Below, one piece after another: positions 8,603-16,575 of a stretch of DNA of 64,000 nt. The notes beneath the pieces were generated by a model. It did not search any database. It saw only the letters and a list, made by a program, of their open reading frames with translations, and had not been told where the DNA came from. Position 1 is the first letter of the stretch. The number at the start of each line of letters is the position of its first letter. Source of the stretch: Dyadobacter chenwenxiniae (lineage in GTDB: Bacteria > Bacteroidota > Bacteroidia > Cytophagales > Spirosomataceae); assembly GCF_022869785.1 (NCBI RefSeq), contig NZ_CP094997.1, positions 3,162,001-3,226,000 on the forward strand. Direction: 5' to 3'. The position numbers and the translations under genes were made by a program.

Positions 8603-9106
8603 CTAAGACAATACGTTGTCCGGAATACCAAATTCGCCTACGAATGCAGCGACTTCGTCCGGAGTGACAATAATGTTTTTTCCTTTCACTGTTTTGATCA
8701 AAACGGCATTATTTCTCCTGGTGGCGTACCAGGTCATGCTTCCGATTTTTGGATTATAAAATTTACCAAAATATCCGAAAAGCCCTCCCACCCCAAATGT
8801 TCGAAGGCTCCACCGTAACCTGTCGCTTTCGACCGCCTCCACTGTGGCGATATCGCTGCGCTGGATAACGACTTCATTCAGCGGTCTCCGAATGATCAGC
8901 TTGTCGGCGGTGATCCGATAATCCACCGGCCTGAAAGCGTACGTTATCCCGTAGCTGAGAATCAGAATGGCTCCTATCACATAAGTGGAACCCTGCGAAA
9001 GGTCGCTTTCATTGATAAAAATATTCAGAAAAATGCCTGTGTATAAGACCGTAACGCCCGCTGTAACGATTTTAGTCAGGGTATCCCAGGAAGTTTTGTA
9101 AATCAT
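8603..9106 (-). CDS. Bacterial PH-domain membrane protein
   Basis: 167 residues. Two hydrophobic segments at about 10-30 and 40-58 are followed by a soluble domain with 'DYRITADKLIIRRPLNEVVI', 'LRTFGVGGLFGYFGKFYNP' and 'NAVLIKTVKGKNIIVTPDE', which fits the bacterial PH-like (bPH) families. The domain likely faces the cytoplasm at the inner membrane; no function is established. The start is ATG 9106. Confidence 0.78.
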   Translation of the reverse strand: MIYKTSWDTLTKIVTAGVTVLYTGIFLNIFINESDLSQGSTYVIGAILILSYGITYAFRPVDYRITADKLIIRRPLNEVVIQRSDIATVEAVESDRLRWSLRTFGVGGLFGYFGKFYNPKIGSMTWYATRRNNAVLIKTVKGKNIIVTPDEVAAFVGEFGIPDNVLS

Positions 9107-9278
9107 ATGGCGAAGGGCTGGTGTGATGTTAATATACCGATTAAAATTAAGTGTGGCAATCTATTTGTCCCAACCCCCCCCTTCAATTGTCCCTACTACG
9201 GACGATTTAGCATTTGCCGGCATGGTACTTTTGGATCCGGATTATCATTAGTAACCTTTTCAACCTCATTTTTTAGTC

Positions 9279-9710
9279 ATGGCCAAAATAAACACTTACC
9301 TTAATTTCGATGGAAAATCGGAAGAGGCTTTCAATTTTTACAAATCCGTTTTTGGAGGAGAGTTCCTGTCTGTCCATCGCATGTCGGATATGCCTGGCGC
9401 TGAACAACTTGCCGAAGATGAAAAAGGCCGCTTGATGCACATTTCGCTTCCGATTGGAAAGGACGATGTGCTCATGGCTTCCGATATAGTGCCTTCCATG
9501 GGACATAAGCTGAGCATTGGTAACCACGCTTACATTTCTGTTTTTACAGATAGCAGAGAAGAAGCAGACCGCCTTTTTGCAGGATTATCCGCAGGCGGTG
9601 AAATCGAAATGGCCATGGAAGACACCTTCTGGGGCGATTACTTCGGCAGTTTCCATGACCAGTTCGGGATCGGCTGGATGGTTAACTATCCGCAACAGCA
9701 ACATAACTGA
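9279..9710 (+). CDS. VOC family protein, PhnB-like
   Basis: 143 residues, start ATG 9279. It shows the PhnB pattern: 'TYLNFDGKSEEAFNFYKSVF', 'VHRMSDMPGAEQLAEDEKG', 'LMHISLPIGKDDVLMASD' and 'FWGDYFGSFHDQFGIGWMVN'. Like its divergent relative at 3676-4083 it should adopt the paired beta-alpha-beta-beta-beta fold used by glyoxalases and antibiotic-binding proteins. The reaction, if any, is unknown. It converges on the SDR gene with a shared terminator. Confidence 0.9.
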   Translation: MAKINTYLNFDGKSEEAFNFYKSVFGGEFLSVHRMSDMPGAEQLAEDEKGRLMHISLPIGKDDVLMASDIVPSMGHKLSIGNHAYISVFTDSREEADRLFAGLSAGGEIEMAMEDTFWGDYFGSFHDQFGIGWMVNYPQQQHN

Positions 9711-9720
9711 TATTAGCTTT

Positions 9721-9750
9721 GAAGGTCCTCTTTAAACCGGGAGGACCTTC
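9721..9750. terminator. Bidirectional terminator between convergent VOC and SDR genes
   Basis: Perfect 10-bp arms GAAGGTCCTC and GAGGACCTTC, separated by ten bases, lie 10 nt from one stop codon and 7 nt from the other. Confidence 0.75.
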
Positions 9751-9756
9751 GCATCT

Positions 9757-10413
9757 TTAAAATTCAATTACAGCCCTTGTTTCATTCCCCGCAATGATTT
9801 CCCCGATGGTCGCGGCCATGTCGGCCGGGCTGATCCACTTCGAAAAATCTGCTTCTGGCATGGCTTTACGGTTTGCCGTGGTATCGATGATGCCGGGAAG
9901 CAGGATGTGGGATGTGGTTCCCGCGCTTTTTTCGCTTTCGTTAATCAGTTCTGAAAAATTGTAAAGGAGCTGCTTGGATAAGGAGTATGCCAAACTGCTG
10001 GCTGCTGCCTGGGGATTCATGGCCGCTTTTGCACCAACGAAAATCAGTTTACCGCCACCCGCTGTTTTGTAATGCGTAATCAGTTTCTGCGCAACAGTGA
10101 ATGCAGTGGCAAAATTTATGCTGATCATCCTGGAAATGTCGTCCATAGAAGTTTCTGCCAGCTTTCCTGGCTCAAAACCGCCTGCCAGAAATACACCGGC
10201 ATTCACCGTAACGTTTTCCGAAACAATTTTCGCTAGTAATCTCTCCGCCTGCTCATTATCAGCAATATCGGTTGGATAGTACGAAACATTTTCCGCATTA
10301 TCCGCAACATCACTTCTTACTGCAAGATGCAGATGATAGCCGTGATCAGATAATGTTTTTACGACAGTCTGACCTAAATTTCCCGTGCCTCCGGTGATGA
10401 GAATGTTTTTCAT
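9757..10413 (-). CDS. Short-chain dehydrogenase/reductase
   Basis: 218 residues. The nucleotide-binding motif TGGTGNLGQ is at residues 7-15, 'NAGVFLAGG' replaces the usual NNAG at about 71-79, and the catalytic Tyr143-x3-Lys147 (YSLSK) is present. The sequence is a classical SDR of slightly short length and should be a cytoplasmic NAD(P)-dependent oxidoreductase; the substrate is unknown. The start ATG at 10413 sits directly at the beta-1 strand (MKNILITGGTG). Confidence 0.88.
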   Translation of the reverse strand: MKNILITGGTGNLGQTVVKTLSDHGYHLHLAVRSDVADNAENVSYYPTDIADNEQAERLLAKIVSENVTVNAGVFLAGGFEPGKLAETSMDDISRMISINFATAFTVAQKLITHYKTAGGGKLIFVGAKAAMNPQAAASSLAYSLSKQLLYNFSELINESEKSAGTTSHILLPGIIDTTANRKAMPEADFSKWISPADMAATIGEIIAGNETRAVIEF

Positions 10414-10450
10414 ACAGCAAATCTACCATCCAGATCTCAATCATCAAAAG

Positions 10451-12838
10451 CTATTCAGCCCTTAAACTCTGCACGGGATTTTGCAAGGCGGCCTTAATGC
10501 TTTGAAAACTTACCGTAAGCAATGCGACAATGACAGAAAGTGAGCCTGCAAGCACAAACATCCACCATTCAAGTTTTGTTTGATAAGCAAAATTCTGCAA
10601 CCATAATTTCATAATATAGCCGCCTGCCGGCGCAGCGATGAGGATTGAGATTGCCACCAATTTTAAGAAATCCGTTGAAAGCAGCGCGATAACGCTTGTT
10701 ACCGAAGCGCCCAGCACTTTTCTCACACCAATTTCCTTCGTCCGTTTTTCGGCAGTGAATGTGGCCAGGCCAAAAAGTCCCATGCACGCAATGAAAATTG
10801 CTATGCCCGAAAATGATAAGAACATGCTGCCTTTACGCTCGTCGGCCTGGTATTGTTTGGCAAACGTCTGATCCATAAATGCGTATTCGAAAGGCTGTCC
10901 CGGATTTATTTTTTCAAAAACATTTTGCACATATTCCAAAGCCGCCCGTGTGTCGTGTCCCGACACACGAATATATAAGTTACCACGATTATGCTTTTTT
11001 AAAACCAGAACCAACGGCTCGATCTGGTTGTGCAGCGACCGCAGGTGAAAGTCGCTGATAACGCCCGTAATCGGCACGCGTTTGGTGTCCACCTCAATCA
11101 TTCCGGCTGTCCTGCCCTTCCAACCTAACCGTTTGATCATCGCCTGGTTCACAACCACGGAGAACGAAGAATCACTCGCAATGTTCCGGGAAAAACCTGT
11201 TCCGTCTTTCACCTTTATTTTCATTACATCCAGAAAATCAGCATCCACATGGAAGTATTCGGTCCCGATTGGGATCTCAGCGCCCTTTGCATAGAAAGTG
11301 AAAGTCGTTTTATTATTCAAACCGTCACCCACATTGCCATCCGCCAGACTCACCTTTTTGATCAGCGGATTTGCGAGCAACCTGTTTTTCAAAACTTCGG
11401 CGGATTTCTGTGCGGCAGGGCCTTTCAACGATAATGTTATAACCTGTTGCTGATCAAAACCCAGGTCGGAGCTGCGCATATATTCCAATTGCCTGTACAC
11501 GACAATTGTCCCCAAAATCATCACAATGGAAATAGAAAATTGAAGCACAACCAGTGACTTGCGAAGCAGATGCCCGCTGCCGGAGTCAGACAATGCGCCT
11601 TTTAATACCAAAGCAGGTTTAAATTCAGACAAAACAAACGCGGGATACATTCCACTCAACAAGCCCGTCAATACCGCAAAACCGACCAGGAAGCCGATCA
11701 TTTGCGCGTCAGCAAAATCGAAAGTCAGTGCCTTGTCCGCTATCGTATTGAATACAGGGAGCAATAAAATGATCAGCACAATGCTCAGTATCAGTGCCAT
11801 GAACGACATCAGCATGGATTCGGTAAGGAATTGCCCCATCAGCTGGGACTTTTGCGAACCGACTGCTTTCCTGACTCCAATCTCTTTTCCCCGGCTCAAC
11901 GACCTGGCTGTGGCCAGATTCACGTAATTGACAATTGCGATCAGTAATATAAATAGCGCAATGGTCGTAAAAGTGTAAACGTAGGTCATCGAACTGCCAT
12001 TTTCTTCTCCCAGTAAATGAGAAGATTTTAAATGAATGTCGGTCAAAGGTTGCAATGCGATATTAAAATCCACTTTTGTTGCTGTCTCATCGCCAATGAC
12101 CTTGGCAATGTACTTCTTATAAAAGGCGGGCATTTTGGCTTCAAAATCCTGGACGTTCGCCTGGTGATCTAAAAGCAAATATGTCCAGGTCGTAAAACTG
12201 TCCCATTTGGCGAGGTTCATATCATTGACTTGCCTGTTTTGGTAAGGCAACACCGCATCGAACTTCAAATGATGATTAGCCGGGACGTTTTGTATGACCG
12301 CCGAAATGGTCATTGGAATGCTGTCTTTCACAATTACAACCTTTCCGATCAGGCCGGACGTTCTGCCAAATAATTTAAGCGCCAGTTTTTCCGTCAGTAC
12401 AACACTATTCTGGCTTGTGAGTGCACCTTGACCATTGCCCTCAGTGAATTTGTATTCAAAAAAATTGAACATAGACGGATCAGCGAACACGACTTGCTTC
12501 ACATAGGCCGCCTTCTCGCCGACCCGGAAAGTCAGGTCCTTCGGTTTTACCCTCAGCATGTCCTCAACCTCAGCGTAATCCTGTTTCATCGTCGGCCCGA
12601 AAGGCGCTGCCGAATGACCCATATTATATTCATTGTCCGCCCATTTTACATTTAAATTAAGCCTGTAAATATCGCTGGCTTTTGCGTGATAATGGTCAAA
12701 ACTAAGCTCGTCATGGACATACAGCCCCAGCAGCACAGCACAAGTCATACCGGTCGCCAGGCCGCAAAGGATCAGCAGGCTGTAAGTCTTACTTCTAACA
12801 AGGTTACGCCAGGCGATTTTGAAGTAGTTCTGCAACAT
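10451..12838 (-). CDS. FtsX/MacB-type ABC transporter permease
   Basis: 795 residues from ATG 12838 (MLQNYFKIAWRNLVRSKTYS); an in-frame ATG at 12880 would add 14 non-conserved residues. The protein has an N-terminal membrane helix, a MacB periplasmic core domain (about 50-250), an FtsX unit with three helices (about 285-430), a second periplasmic domain (about 470-640) and a second FtsX unit (about 680-795). The motif 'RTKEIGVRKVLGAS' before the last helices is diagnostic. Bacteroidota carry many such duplicated permeases, often without an adjacent ATPase, as here. The partial gene at 1-371 is a paralogue. Confidence 0.93.
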   Translation of the reverse strand: MLQNYFKIAWRNLVRSKTYSLLILCGLATGMTCAVLLGLYVHDELSFDHYHAKASDIYRLNLNVKWADNEYNMGHSAAPFGPTMKQDYAEVEDMLRVKPKDLTFRVGEKAAYVKQVVFADPSMFNFFEYKFTEGNGQGALTSQNSVVLTEKLALKLFGRTSGLIGKVVIVKDSIPMTISAVIQNVPANHHLKFDAVLPYQNRQVNDMNLAKWDSFTTWTYLLLDHQANVQDFEAKMPAFYKKYIAKVIGDETATKVDFNIALQPLTDIHLKSSHLLGEENGSSMTYVYTFTTIALFILLIAIVNYVNLATARSLSRGKEIGVRKAVGSQKSQLMGQFLTESMLMSFMALILSIVLIILLLPVFNTIADKALTFDFADAQMIGFLVGFAVLTGLLSGMYPAFVLSEFKPALVLKGALSDSGSGHLLRKSLVVLQFSISIVMILGTIVVYRQLEYMRSSDLGFDQQQVITLSLKGPAAQKSAEVLKNRLLANPLIKKVSLADGNVGDGLNNKTTFTFYAKGAEIPIGTEYFHVDADFLDVMKIKVKDGTGFSRNIASDSSFSVVVNQAMIKRLGWKGRTAGMIEVDTKRVPITGVISDFHLRSLHNQIEPLVLVLKKHNRGNLYIRVSGHDTRAALEYVQNVFEKINPGQPFEYAFMDQTFAKQYQADERKGSMFLSFSGIAIFIACMGLFGLATFTAEKRTKEIGVRKVLGASVTSVIALLSTDFLKLVAISILIAAPAGGYIMKLWLQNFAYQTKLEWWMFVLAGSLSVIVALLTVSFQSIKAALQNPVQSLRAE

Positions 12839-13044
12839 ATAAGAAACATTTATCAGTTGTTGCCAGATTTTAAAAAACAATTATACCATCATCCAAACAG
12901 GCCATAACAGCTCAAAAACGAGCCTATTGCTTCATTTCCATGTTCAATTGCGAACAGCTTTGTCCGGTAACACAGATTATGCGTTGCCAGACAAGCTCAC
13001 GCATATTATTAATTACTTTTGCCACCTCAAAACGCTCCTTTCTC

Positions 13045-14037
13045 ATGATAATCAAGATTTTGTGGACCTTAATTGGTCTTAATGCTGCCACATTTGTGAT
13101 AGTGTTCATTTACTTTTTAATCAGCACGGATGGAAGGAATGTGGATACCATGGAAAAGGGCTGGATGACGATTCTGGCGATCCTTGGCATAGTAATCATT
13201 CTTCTGGCAGCCATTCCTTTATACATGAGCCAGTCCCGGTTCAGCATGATCCTATCCGCATTTTTCGCTGTACTCCCGCTGGTGATCGCCCTATCGTTCT
13301 GGATTTCCAACCATATGCCTTCGTTCGGCAAGAAAGAAACATTGGCAGAGGTCTATTTCAAGGACAAAGTGCAGCGACAGATCGCGGGTGCTATTGAAGT
13401 TTCTGATACGGTAATGCTGCCCATTTATATCAAAGGGCAAAATGTGAACATTCAGGGCAATCGCGTCTGGGATGCGGATGGGCTCAATTATCTTCAATTC
13501 GCAATAAGGATGCGCAGTCATCGCAATGCTGTTTTTACGGAAAAGGCAAATCTTGCCATCATCAAAATGCTGATCGACGCAGGTTCTTCCACCACCAGGG
13601 CGCTTGCCGAAGGCATTGCAGATCTCCCGGTTGAGACCATTGCAGCATTGCTGGATGCCGGAGCGGATCCAAACACCCATGGATTTGTGAGCCGCGACCC
13701 GCTTTTGTTTGCGGCCATCCGTCCGTCAAAGCGGGAAACGGATATCGCAATTCTGCTGGCAAAACGGGGAGCCGATGTGAACGCAAAAAACAGCGAGAAC
13801 ATCACGCCGCTGATGGCAGCGGCAAACAATGCCGGAACAAGCAAAAACTGGGCGGAGACGTGGCGTTTTGTGCTCTATTTATTGAAAGATGCGAAAGCGG
13901 ACTATCATTACAAACGCTTCGACGGAGTGAGTTTAACTACTACAATAGCCGCAATCAAAGCGCGGGCTATTGAAGAACATGTCATGATGTCTCCCGGTTT
14001 TATTGCGGTTGACGAATGGTTAATGCAACATCCGTAA
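13045..14037 (+). CDS. Membrane-anchored ankyrin-repeat protein
   Basis: 330 residues from ATG 13045, chosen because it begins at the first membrane helix (MIIKILWTLIGLNAATFVIV); the in-frame ATG at 12940 would add an unlikely charged leader. Three hydrophobic segments lie in the first 105 residues. The C-terminal half has ankyrin-like repeats: 'IIKMLIDAGSSTTRALAEGI', 'TIAALLDAGADPNTHGFVSR', 'DIAILLAKRGADVNAKNSEN' followed by 'ITPLMAAANN'. These mediate protein contacts; the partner is unknown. Confidence 0.82.
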   Translation: MIIKILWTLIGLNAATFVIVFIYFLISTDGRNVDTMEKGWMTILAILGIVIILLAAIPLYMSQSRFSMILSAFFAVLPLVIALSFWISNHMPSFGKKETLAEVYFKDKVQRQIAGAIEVSDTVMLPIYIKGQNVNIQGNRVWDADGLNYLQFAIRMRSHRNAVFTEKANLAIIKMLIDAGSSTTRALAEGIADLPVETIAALLDAGADPNTHGFVSRDPLLFAAIRPSKRETDIAILLAKRGADVNAKNSENITPLMAAANNAGTSKNWAETWRFVLYLLKDAKADYHYKRFDGVSLTTTIAAIKARAIEEHVMMSPGFIAVDEWLMQHP

Positions 14038-14094
14038 ATGTCCATCCTGAGGCTGGCTCAGTTTTTTTATTCTAATCATAAAAATTGATATAAA

Positions 14095-14352
14095 ATGGCT
14101 GATATAAATAAAAACGAGACAGACGAGACAAAGAACTTGTCCGACCAAAATGAACAGATACAAGGGTCCAACACGGTAAAAGATCCGGATGAATGGACCA
14201 CAGGCGATGAGCCAATGACCGGTGCCCAGCAGTCTTATCTCAAAACACTGTCGGACGAAGCCGGCGAAGAGTTCGATGCAACACTCAGCAAAGCCGAAGC
14301 TTCCAAAAGGATCGACGAGTTGCAGCATAAGACTGGTCGCGGCTTGAAATAA
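14095..14352 (+). CDS. DUF3072 domain-containing protein
   Basis: 85 residues, start ATG 14095. The N-terminal third is acidic and probably disordered. Then comes the compact family core 'DEWTTGDEPMTGAQQSYLKT' followed by 'LSDEAGEEFDATLSKAEASK' and a basic end. DUF3072 proteins are short and widespread, and their core looks like a small SAP- or helical-hairpin-type fold with no known function. It follows the ankyrin gene by 57 bp and has its own terminator. Confidence 0.88.
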   Translation: MADINKNETDETKNLSDQNEQIQGSNTVKDPDEWTTGDEPMTGAQQSYLKTLSDEAGEEFDATLSKAEASKRIDELQHKTGRGLK

Positions 14353-14370
14353 GACAAGCCTGTTTATATT

Positions 14371-14429
14371 TCCCCAATTATAATAAGCGGTCCGCATTCA
14401 GGGCAGCGTTATTATAGTTGGGGATTTTT
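14371..14429 (+). terminator. Intrinsic terminator after the DUF3072 gene
   Basis: Arms at 14371-14386 (TCCCCAATTATAATAA) and 14409-14424 pair over 16 positions with one A/G mismatch, are separated by 22 nt and are followed by five T. Confidence 0.75.
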
Positions 14430-14542
14430 GTTTTGCTTTTCTACTTTCCTTGCATGCAGCAGGCAAAATCCGGCCGCGCCGGCACTGAGCCGATTATCGA
14501 ATTTTATATTTAAATTGGCGGTCCTTAACTTTTATACAAATC

Positions 14543-15493
14543 ATGAAAAAATTAGTACAAGCCAGCCTTTTCGCACTTACATTGCTGACAAGTGCATTTG
14601 CAAACATTACCAAACCGAATCCAATCCAGCCAGCACCGTCTCCGCTCGAAGGCCGGTGGGACATTACAGTGGATATGGCTGGAAAAATGGCCCCTTCCTG
14701 GCTGGAAGTGCGCCATTCCGGAAACCATACGCTGATCGGGCAGTTCACAAGCGTCTCGGGAAGCGCGCGGCCTGTTTCCGAAGTGGTTTTCAAAGACGGT
14801 AAATTTAGTTTCGAAATTCCGCCGCAATGGGAAAAAGGCGATGGTAAATTCAAGCTCGAAGGCACACTCACGGGCGAGAAAATTGCAGGATCTGTGACCA
14901 CGCCGGAAGGCAAAACTTTCTCTTACACCGGCGTGCGCGCACCATCATTACGCAGAACAGCAGCACCGGTCTGGGGCACACCCATCAAACTTACCGGCGG
15001 AAACGAGATCAAAGGATGGCATGCAATGGGTGAAAACCAGTGGATTGCTGAAAACGGCATTCTGCGCAGCCCAAAATCCGGTGCCAACCTCATTACAGAC
15101 CAGAAATTTAACGACTTCAAACTGCATGTAGAATTCCGCATTCCAAAAGGAAGCAACAGCGGCGTGTATCTGAGAGGCCGTTACGAAGTGCAGGTTACCG
15201 ACAGCAAGGGAATGGAGCCTTCCCTGGATCAACTGGGTGCCATTTATGGGTTTCTGGTTCCGAGCGAAATGATGGCCAAAGATCCGGGCGAATGGCAGTC
15301 GTTTGACATTACACTGGTTGGCCGGATGCTTACCCTGGTTACCAACGGCAAAACGGTGATCACCAATCAAGAAATTCCCGGCATTACCGGCGGTGCGCTG
15401 GACAGCAATGAAGGAGAGCCAGGCCCGCTTTACATCCAGGGCGACCATGGTCCGGTTGAATACAGAAACATTGTTATCACGCCTGCTAAATAA
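14543..15493 (+). CDS. DUF1080 protein, candidate 3-keto-disaccharide hydrolase/lyase
   Basis: 316 residues with a signal peptide (MKKLVQASLFALTLLTSAFA). An N-terminal beta domain (about 35-125, 'LEGRWDITVDMAGKMAPSWL') precedes a C-terminal concanavalin-like DUF1080/3KDH domain (about 140-315) with 'GWHAMGENQWIAENGILRS', 'FKLHVEFRIPKGSNSGVYLR' and 'YIQGDHGPVEYRNIVI'. The C-terminal domain family includes enzymes that cleave glycosides oxidised at C3. It is followed by two proteins suited to make such 3-keto sugars (16003-18291), although a 509-bp gap and a terminator separate them. It is probably periplasmic. Confidence 0.88.
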   Translation: MKKLVQASLFALTLLTSAFANITKPNPIQPAPSPLEGRWDITVDMAGKMAPSWLEVRHSGNHTLIGQFTSVSGSARPVSEVVFKDGKFSFEIPPQWEKGDGKFKLEGTLTGEKIAGSVTTPEGKTFSYTGVRAPSLRRTAAPVWGTPIKLTGGNEIKGWHAMGENQWIAENGILRSPKSGANLITDQKFNDFKLHVEFRIPKGSNSGVYLRGRYEVQVTDSKGMEPSLDQLGAIYGFLVPSEMMAKDPGEWQSFDITLVGRMLTLVTNGKTVITNQEIPGITGGALDSNEGEPGPLYIQGDHGPVEYRNIVITPAK

Positions 15494-15530
15494 GATCCTG
15501 GCATCATTGCGGACGGGAGAGAACAAAAAA

Positions 15531-15555
15531 TGGCCGGGAAATTCCCGGCCATTTT
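15531..15555 (+). terminator. Intrinsic terminator after the DUF1080 gene
   Basis: Arms TGGCCGGG and CCCGGCCA with the loop AAATT, preceded by six A and followed by TTTT, 38 nt past the stop codon. It can act in both directions. Confidence 0.85.
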
Positions 15556-15700
15556 AATTAACACACACTGTTATGACTTTTACGTCACTACGTTTAGACG
15601 CGGGTAAAGGCACCTGGTCACTCGATTATTAGTTAGGTTTGAAAAACTTTCCATGAACAACTGAATATGCCATTTATGGCCGCTTCTTCGTCTAATCTTT

Positions 15701-15735
15701 AAAAAAATATCTTCCCTGAAAGTCAGGGAAGATAT
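15701..15735 (-). terminator. Strong hairpin with T-run, reading leftward
   Basis: Arms ATATCTTCCCTGA (15707-15719) and TCAGGGAAGATAT (15723-15735) pair perfectly with a three-base loop. On the minus strand the hairpin is followed by seven T, the form of an intrinsic terminator. No recognised leftward gene precedes it, so it either ends the unassigned frame at 15767-15919 or a small RNA. Confidence 0.6.
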
Positions 15736-15766
15736 CTGCATTATTTACTCAACGTTCCTCTATTAC

Positions 15767-15919
15767 TTAACCTTTAAACTTGCCCGCCAGATTGAAGAAA
15801 TCTGACGAGTTGCCTAAGCCTTGGTTCAGAATATTAATCAAATATGGCGCGGGGAGGTCGAAGGAACCAAATGCGATGATTCTTCGGTCGACCTCAATGA
15901 ATTTACGGAAAATTATGGC
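15767..15919 (-). other. Unassigned 50-codon open frame without ATG, upstream of a terminator
   Basis: On the minus strand, 50 sense codons run from after a TAG (15920-15922) to TAA at 15767-15769. The translation has a protein-like composition, including 'FIEVDRRIIAFGSFDLPAPY' and 'NSSDFFNLAGKFKG'. No ATG, GTG or other convincing start is in frame, so it is either the tail of a decayed gene or a short gene using a rare start. A leftward terminator follows about 30 nt later, which supports a transcript in this direction. I cannot name a family. Confidence 0.25.
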
Positions 15920-16002
15920 CTATAATGGCAAAAATTCTGTACAGGTTGTTATATTTAAAGGTTAATTTTAATTAATTCTATTCCGACTTAAATTCTTGAC
16001 TA

Positions 16003-16533
16003 ATGAACCGTAGAGAAGCTGTTCAAAAAATAACTTTCCTGCTCGGAGGCACGATCTCCGCCCCGTTGATGGCAGGCGTCATGGGGGAAAAACTAAACTT
16101 CGGTCCCTCACTTGATATTTCTGCCGACCAGGAGGCGCTTTTGGCGGATGTTGCAGACGTCATCATTCCAACCACGGGAACACCGGGCGCGAAAGCAGCG
16201 GGTGCAGATAAATTCATCACCCGCATCATGCGCGACTGCTACGAAATGGCGGATCAGAAAAAATTCTATGCAGGACTGGAAAAAGTCGACGCCCAGAGCA
16301 AGGAAGTGTACGGAAAAGGTTTTTTGGCACTGGATGCAACACAGAAAAACGACATCATCAAACGTACGACGGTTTCGGACAAGCCATTCTTTCTGCAAAT
16401 GAAGGGCTTGACTGTTACGGGATATTTTACGTCGGAAGTTGGTGCTACACAGGCACTCGATTATTTGCCTATTCCCGGAAGATTTGATGGCAGCTGGCCT
16501 ATGCCAAAAGGCCAGAAAAGCTGGGCACTTTAA
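16003..16533 (+). CDS. Gluconate 2-dehydrogenase subunit 3-like protein
   Basis: 176 residues. It starts with a Tat-like/leader segment carrying paired arginines (MNRREAVQKITFLLGGTISA), followed by the family core 'LLADVADVIIPTTGTPGAKA', 'FITRIMRDCYEMADQKKFYA' and 'GYFTSEVGATQALDYLPIPG'. In characterised gluconate and sugar dehydrogenases this small subunit carries or escorts the flavoprotein across the inner membrane through the Tat system. It lies 42 bp before the GMC oxidoreductase, the usual pairing. Confidence 0.88.
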   Translation: MNRREAVQKITFLLGGTISAPLMAGVMGEKLNFGPSLDISADQEALLADVADVIIPTTGTPGAKAAGADKFITRIMRDCYEMADQKKFYAGLEKVDAQSKEVYGKGFLALDATQKNDIIKRTTVSDKPFFLQMKGLTVTGYFTSEVGATQALDYLPIPGRFDGSWPMPKGQKSWAL

Positions 16534-16575
16534 CACGAACTATCCCTGACCAAAATCATAAATAATATCCTTATA

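Larger units (their letters stand above)
15556..16002. other. Long intergenic region with a strong hairpin and an unassigned minus-strand frame
   Basis: This stretch contains a perfect 13-bp-stem hairpin (15707-15735, separate entry) and a minus-strand open frame (15767-15919, separate entry). An inverted repeat GAGGTCGA/TCGACCTC at 15854-15895 lies inside that frame. The last 60 bp should hold the promoter of the following operon. No tRNA-like fold was found. Confidence 0.45.

Noticed and set aside
15780..15965. Plus-strand 61-codon frame upstream of the GDH-subunit-3-like gene
   Set aside because: No family features; the minus-strand frame in the same place looks more protein-like and has a matching terminator.
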